Origin: an uncultured Paracoccaceae bacterium
GTDB taxonomy: Bacteria > Pseudomonadota > Alphaproteobacteria > Rhodobacterales > Rhodobacteraceae
Direction: 5' to 3'
DNA: 64,000 bases
NCBI GenBank assembly: GCA_937916485.1
Contig: CALFSV010000094.1
Coordinates: 23,005-87,004 of the forward strand
Translations under genes and position numbers: made by a program
In this document: positions 61,898 through 64,000 of the stretch, in pieces
How the letters are laid out: each line of letters opens with the position of its first letter
How positions within the stretch are numbered: the first letter of the stretch is position 1
Notes under the pieces: model-generated
The model's database searches: none
What the model saw: the letters and a program-made list of their open reading frames with translations, nothing else
Told to the model about the DNA's origin: nothing

Positions 61898-63301
61898 ATG
61901 AAAACATACATCGGACCCCGGCTCCGGCGCTTGCGGAGTGATGCCAAGCAGACCCAAGCTGAAATGGCCAAGGCGCTGGGCATCAGCACGTCATACGTCA
62001 ACATGCTTGAAAAGAACGAGCGTAGCGTTTCGGTGCCGGTCCTTTTGCGCCTGTTCGAAGCCTACGGCGTCGATTGGCGCGACATCGCGGACGAAGATGA
62101 TGCCGCTACGCTGAACAACCTGCGCGCAACGTTTCAGGACCCGTTGTTCGAGGATTCGAGTCCCGACCTACCCCAGTTGCGCGCCCTTCTGTCCCATGCG
62201 CCCGATGTCGCGCAAAGCATCCTGCAGCTGCACCATGCCTACCGCGCAGCCACCAACCAGCTTCTGGTATTGTCCAATGCCAGCGAAACCGACCTGGAAA
62301 TCCTGAGGTCTTCACCTGAGGCAATCGTCCATGACTTTTTTCGAGGCAACCGAAACTACTTTCCGGAACTGGAAGAGGCTGCATCGCACTTCTGGGAGGA
62401 TGGCCCCTGCGACAGCGATGACATCTACGCCGCGCTCAAAGCCAGACTAAGGGACAGGCTGGGCCTGACCACGCGCCTCGTCCCAGTCGCCGAAATGCCA
62501 GACACCCTGCGCGAATACGATCAAGCCAGGCGAGAGGTGCGCCTGTCCGAAGGGCTCGACCATCCGAACCGGGCCTTCCAGTTGGCCCATGTCATCGGTT
62601 TGATCGAACAACGCGAGGTGATCGACGCAATTCTGGCCCGCCTCAACAGTGACGAGCCTGCCGGTTTGAACCGCTGCCGGGTTGAATTGGCCAACTATTT
62701 CGCAGCCTCGGTCCTGATGCCTTACGAAGCCTTCCTGTCAGAGGCATTGGCGAGCAAATACGACTTTGCCCATTTGTCCCTGCGCTTTGGCGTCAGTTTT
62801 GAGCAAGCCTGCCACCGCGCCACGACCTTGCAGCGCGTTCGGGCGCAGGGTGTCCCCTTCTTCTTCCTGCGCATCGACAAAGCAGGAAACGTGACCAAAC
62901 GGTTCAATTCCACCGGATTTCATCTGGCCGAATTCGGCGGGGCCTGTCCAAGGCTGGATGTTCACACCTGTTTCCGCAGCCCCGACAGCATCGTGCAACA
63001 GCTGGTTGAGATGCCAGACGGCAGCCGCTTTTTCGTGTTCGCCCGCACCGTGAACCGGCCGCGATTTACGCGCCACTCAAAGGACAAACGGCTCGCCATC
63101 GCAATGGGCTGCAGCATCGAGCATCTGGCCACAATCGGTTATGCAGAGGGCATTCCGCAGGCCAACCCAAGGGTCACCGAGGTGGGCATCAACTGCCGTA
63201 TCTGCCCCCGGGGAAATTGCGACCAGCGCGCCCACAACGCAATGATCCTGAAAGAGCCCGTCAACATTCACCGCCGCGGCGCGACCCGCTACGCGACCTA
63301 G
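61898..63301 (+). CDS. ScfR-type short-chain acyl-CoA regulator (XRE family)
   Basis: 467 residues. N-terminal helix-turn-helix RLRRLRSDAKQTQAEMAKALGISTSYVNMLEKNERSVSV, a central IrrE/DUF955-like domain (CRVELANYFAASVLMPYEAFLSEA), and the C-terminal DUF2083 part with the conserved cysteine cluster INCRICPRGNCDQRA. This architecture is that of RamB, MccR and PccR, which sense acetyl-, methylcitrate- or propionyl-CoA-related signals. Divergent from sgaA-mcl-mtkAB-meh-mct, so it most likely controls that operon. Two ATGs are possible (61883, 61898); neither has a ribosome site, and the second matches the family N-terminus. Confidence 0.88.
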   Translation: MKTYIGPRLRRLRSDAKQTQAEMAKALGISTSYVNMLEKNERSVSVPVLLRLFEAYGVDWRDIADEDDAATLNNLRATFQDPLFEDSSPDLPQLRALLSHAPDVAQSILQLHHAYRAATNQLLVLSNASETDLEILRSSPEAIVHDFFRGNRNYFPELEEAASHFWEDGPCDSDDIYAALKARLRDRLGLTTRLVPVAEMPDTLREYDQARREVRLSEGLDHPNRAFQLAHVIGLIEQREVIDAILARLNSDEPAGLNRCRVELANYFAASVLMPYEAFLSEALASKYDFAHLSLRFGVSFEQACHRATTLQRVRAQGVPFFFLRIDKAGNVTKRFNSTGFHLAEFGGACPRLDVHTCFRSPDSIVQQLVEMPDGSRFFVFARTVNRPRFTRHSKDKRLAIAMGCSIEHLATIGYAEGIPQANPRVTEVGINCRICPRGNCDQRAHNAMILKEPVNIHRRGATRYAT

Positions 63302-63344
63302 GGAGCGCCGGACAAGGCGCAAACCGCTTTTGGCTGGTGAGTAT

Positions 63345-63418
63345 TGGAGCGGGCGGCGGGAATCGAACCCGCGTCTCTTGCTTGGAAGGCAAGGGTCTTA
63401 CCATTACACAACGCCCGC
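63345..63418 (-). tRNA. tRNA-Gly (anticodon TCC)
   Basis: 74 nt on the minus strand including an encoded CCA. Acceptor stem GCGGGCG/CGCCCGC, anticodon stem CTTGC/GCAAG with loop CTTCCAA (anticodon TCC, reading GGA and GGG), and T-arm GCGGG-TTCGATT-CCCGC. All standard stems pair. Lies 43 nt after the ScfR gene, which it converges upon. Confidence 0.95.
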
Positions 63419-63578
63419 CGCTGAGCCGGTGCATATTGCAGGTCTCTTGCGGGGTCAAGATGGCCGACAACCCACCGACGCAAGCTGCGATCTCAGGGGC
63501 CCATTGTCTGGCATTTGGTGGTCAGACCGACCGCACCATGTCCGCCCCTGATCGAACGGGGACAAGGGCGAGGCCTCA

Positions 63579-64000
63579 ATGACCTTGATGGACGAGGTTC
63601 AGCCGATGGGCATGGCTATGCCGGGGTCCGATATGTCCATGGCTACAATGGGCATCAAAATCGACATGGTCGACGTCCCGGCAGGCGAGGTCACATTTCT
63701 GGTCACCAATGACTCCGAAGGAATGATCCACGAGATGGTACTCGCCCCGCTTGTCGATACCGCGACGGAGTTGCCCTCCGACGGCAACCGTATGAAGATT
63801 GACGAAGATGCGGCCGGGCACCTTGCCAAAGTGGCAGAGCTGGACCGAGGAAAAAACACTTCGCTGACCATGACGCTCGATCCCGGGACTTATATCCTCT
63901 ACTGCAATATTCGCGGGCACTACGCCACGGGGATGTGGATGCTGTTTGGAGTGCCCCCACTGAAGTGGTCCACCAACTGGGATAGTTTTATCCCATTTTC
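63579..64000 (+). pseudogene. Cupredoxin-domain gene, lacking its signal peptide and apparently broken near the 3' end
   Basis: Blue-copper fold protein with all four ligands: H51, C109, H114 and M119 (YCNIRGHYATGM). Periplasmic relatives have a signal peptide and roughly 40 residues before the region that starts here; upstream the frame stops at 63549 and no leader is visible. At the other end the domain should close after MWMLF-V, but from about 63954 the frame runs into unrelated AT-richer sequence (CCCCCACTGAAGTGGTCCACC) with a TGGGATA-GTTT-TATCCCA hairpin at 63978-63995. The frame is still open at the window edge. Probably a decayed gene; a real short cytoplasmic protein is less likely. 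Confidence 0.6.

Noticed and set aside
63462..63582. 40-codon frame MADNPPTQAAISG... overlapping the cupredoxin start
   Set aside because: No ribosome site and no recognisable sequence; probably decayed DNA upstream of the truncated cupredoxin gene.
1..64000. CRISPR arrays, rRNA genes, complete prophage or transposase genes
   Set aside because: Looked for regularly spaced repeats, rRNA-like sequence and integrase or transposase motifs; none found inside the window.

Overview
The window looks like chromosome of an alphaproteobacterium of the order Rhodobacterales (Rhodobacteraceae type). The DNA is GC-rich. It carries gcrA (an alphaproteobacterial cell-cycle regulator), meaB, methylmalonyl-CoA epimerase and malyl-CoA lyase, a TRAP transporter, and small families I associate with this order (DUF1467, DUF6455, EI24/CysZ). 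It also has two families of short dispersed non-coding repeats. No rRNA operon, CRISPR array or complete insertion sequence was seen. There is one tRNA (Gly, TCC).

Layout. 1-7.6 kb: carbohydrate-uptake operon with two permeases (the first cut by the window edge, both with unusual insertions), a MalK-type ATPase, three Gfo/Idh/MocA dehydrogenases and a CE15-like esterase. 7.7-9.4 kb: epmA and efp, divergent. 9.5-17.3 kb, minus strand: DeoR regulator, TRAP dctQMP, glutamine-synthetase-like ligase, aldehyde dehydrogenase and Fe-alcohol dehydrogenase, readable as gamma-glutamylation catabolism of an amine or amino alcohol. 17.5-21.5 kb: glycerol operon (glpA-like flavoprotein, partner flavoprotein, glycerol kinase). 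21.5-26.8 kb: sugar kinase, acyl-CoA synthetase, ABC exporter. 26.8-33.9 kb: ybfF-like esterase, meaB, rpmB, hrpB, Nudix, DUF1993. 34-36.3 kb: argF and argD. 36.6-41.7 kb: DrrAB-type ABC system, universal stress protein, SulP anion transporter, orphan ABC-2 permease. 41.8-46 kb: gcrA, a small gene interrupted by one TGA, an ABA4-like membrane pair divergent from a TetR regulator with matching operators, and a 2-hydroxyacid dehydrogenase. 46.3-55 kb: rimO and many small conserved genes, an M48 lipoprotein protease, a histone-deacetylase-like amidohydrolase, nitroreductase, methylmalonyl-CoA epimerase and an orphan response regulator.

55.3-63.3 kb is the most interesting part. A minus-strand operon runs sgaA - mcl - mtkA - mtkB - meh - mct, divergent from a ScfR-type acyl-CoA-responsive regulator. 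It puts serine-cycle enzymes (serine-glyoxylate aminotransferase, malate thiokinase, malyl-CoA lyase) together with mesaconyl-CoA C1-C4 isomerase and mesaconyl-C4-CoA hydratase of the 3-hydroxypropionate bi-cycle. On paper this links glyoxylate, propionyl-CoA, malate, acetyl-CoA and pyruvate in one transcription unit. Together with meaB and the epimerase elsewhere in the window, it points to an organism with extensive C2/C3 acyl-CoA metabolism.

The right edge (63.3-64 kb) holds tRNA-Gly and a blue-copper (cupredoxin) gene that lacks its signal peptide and seems to be broken near its 3' end by foreign sequence.
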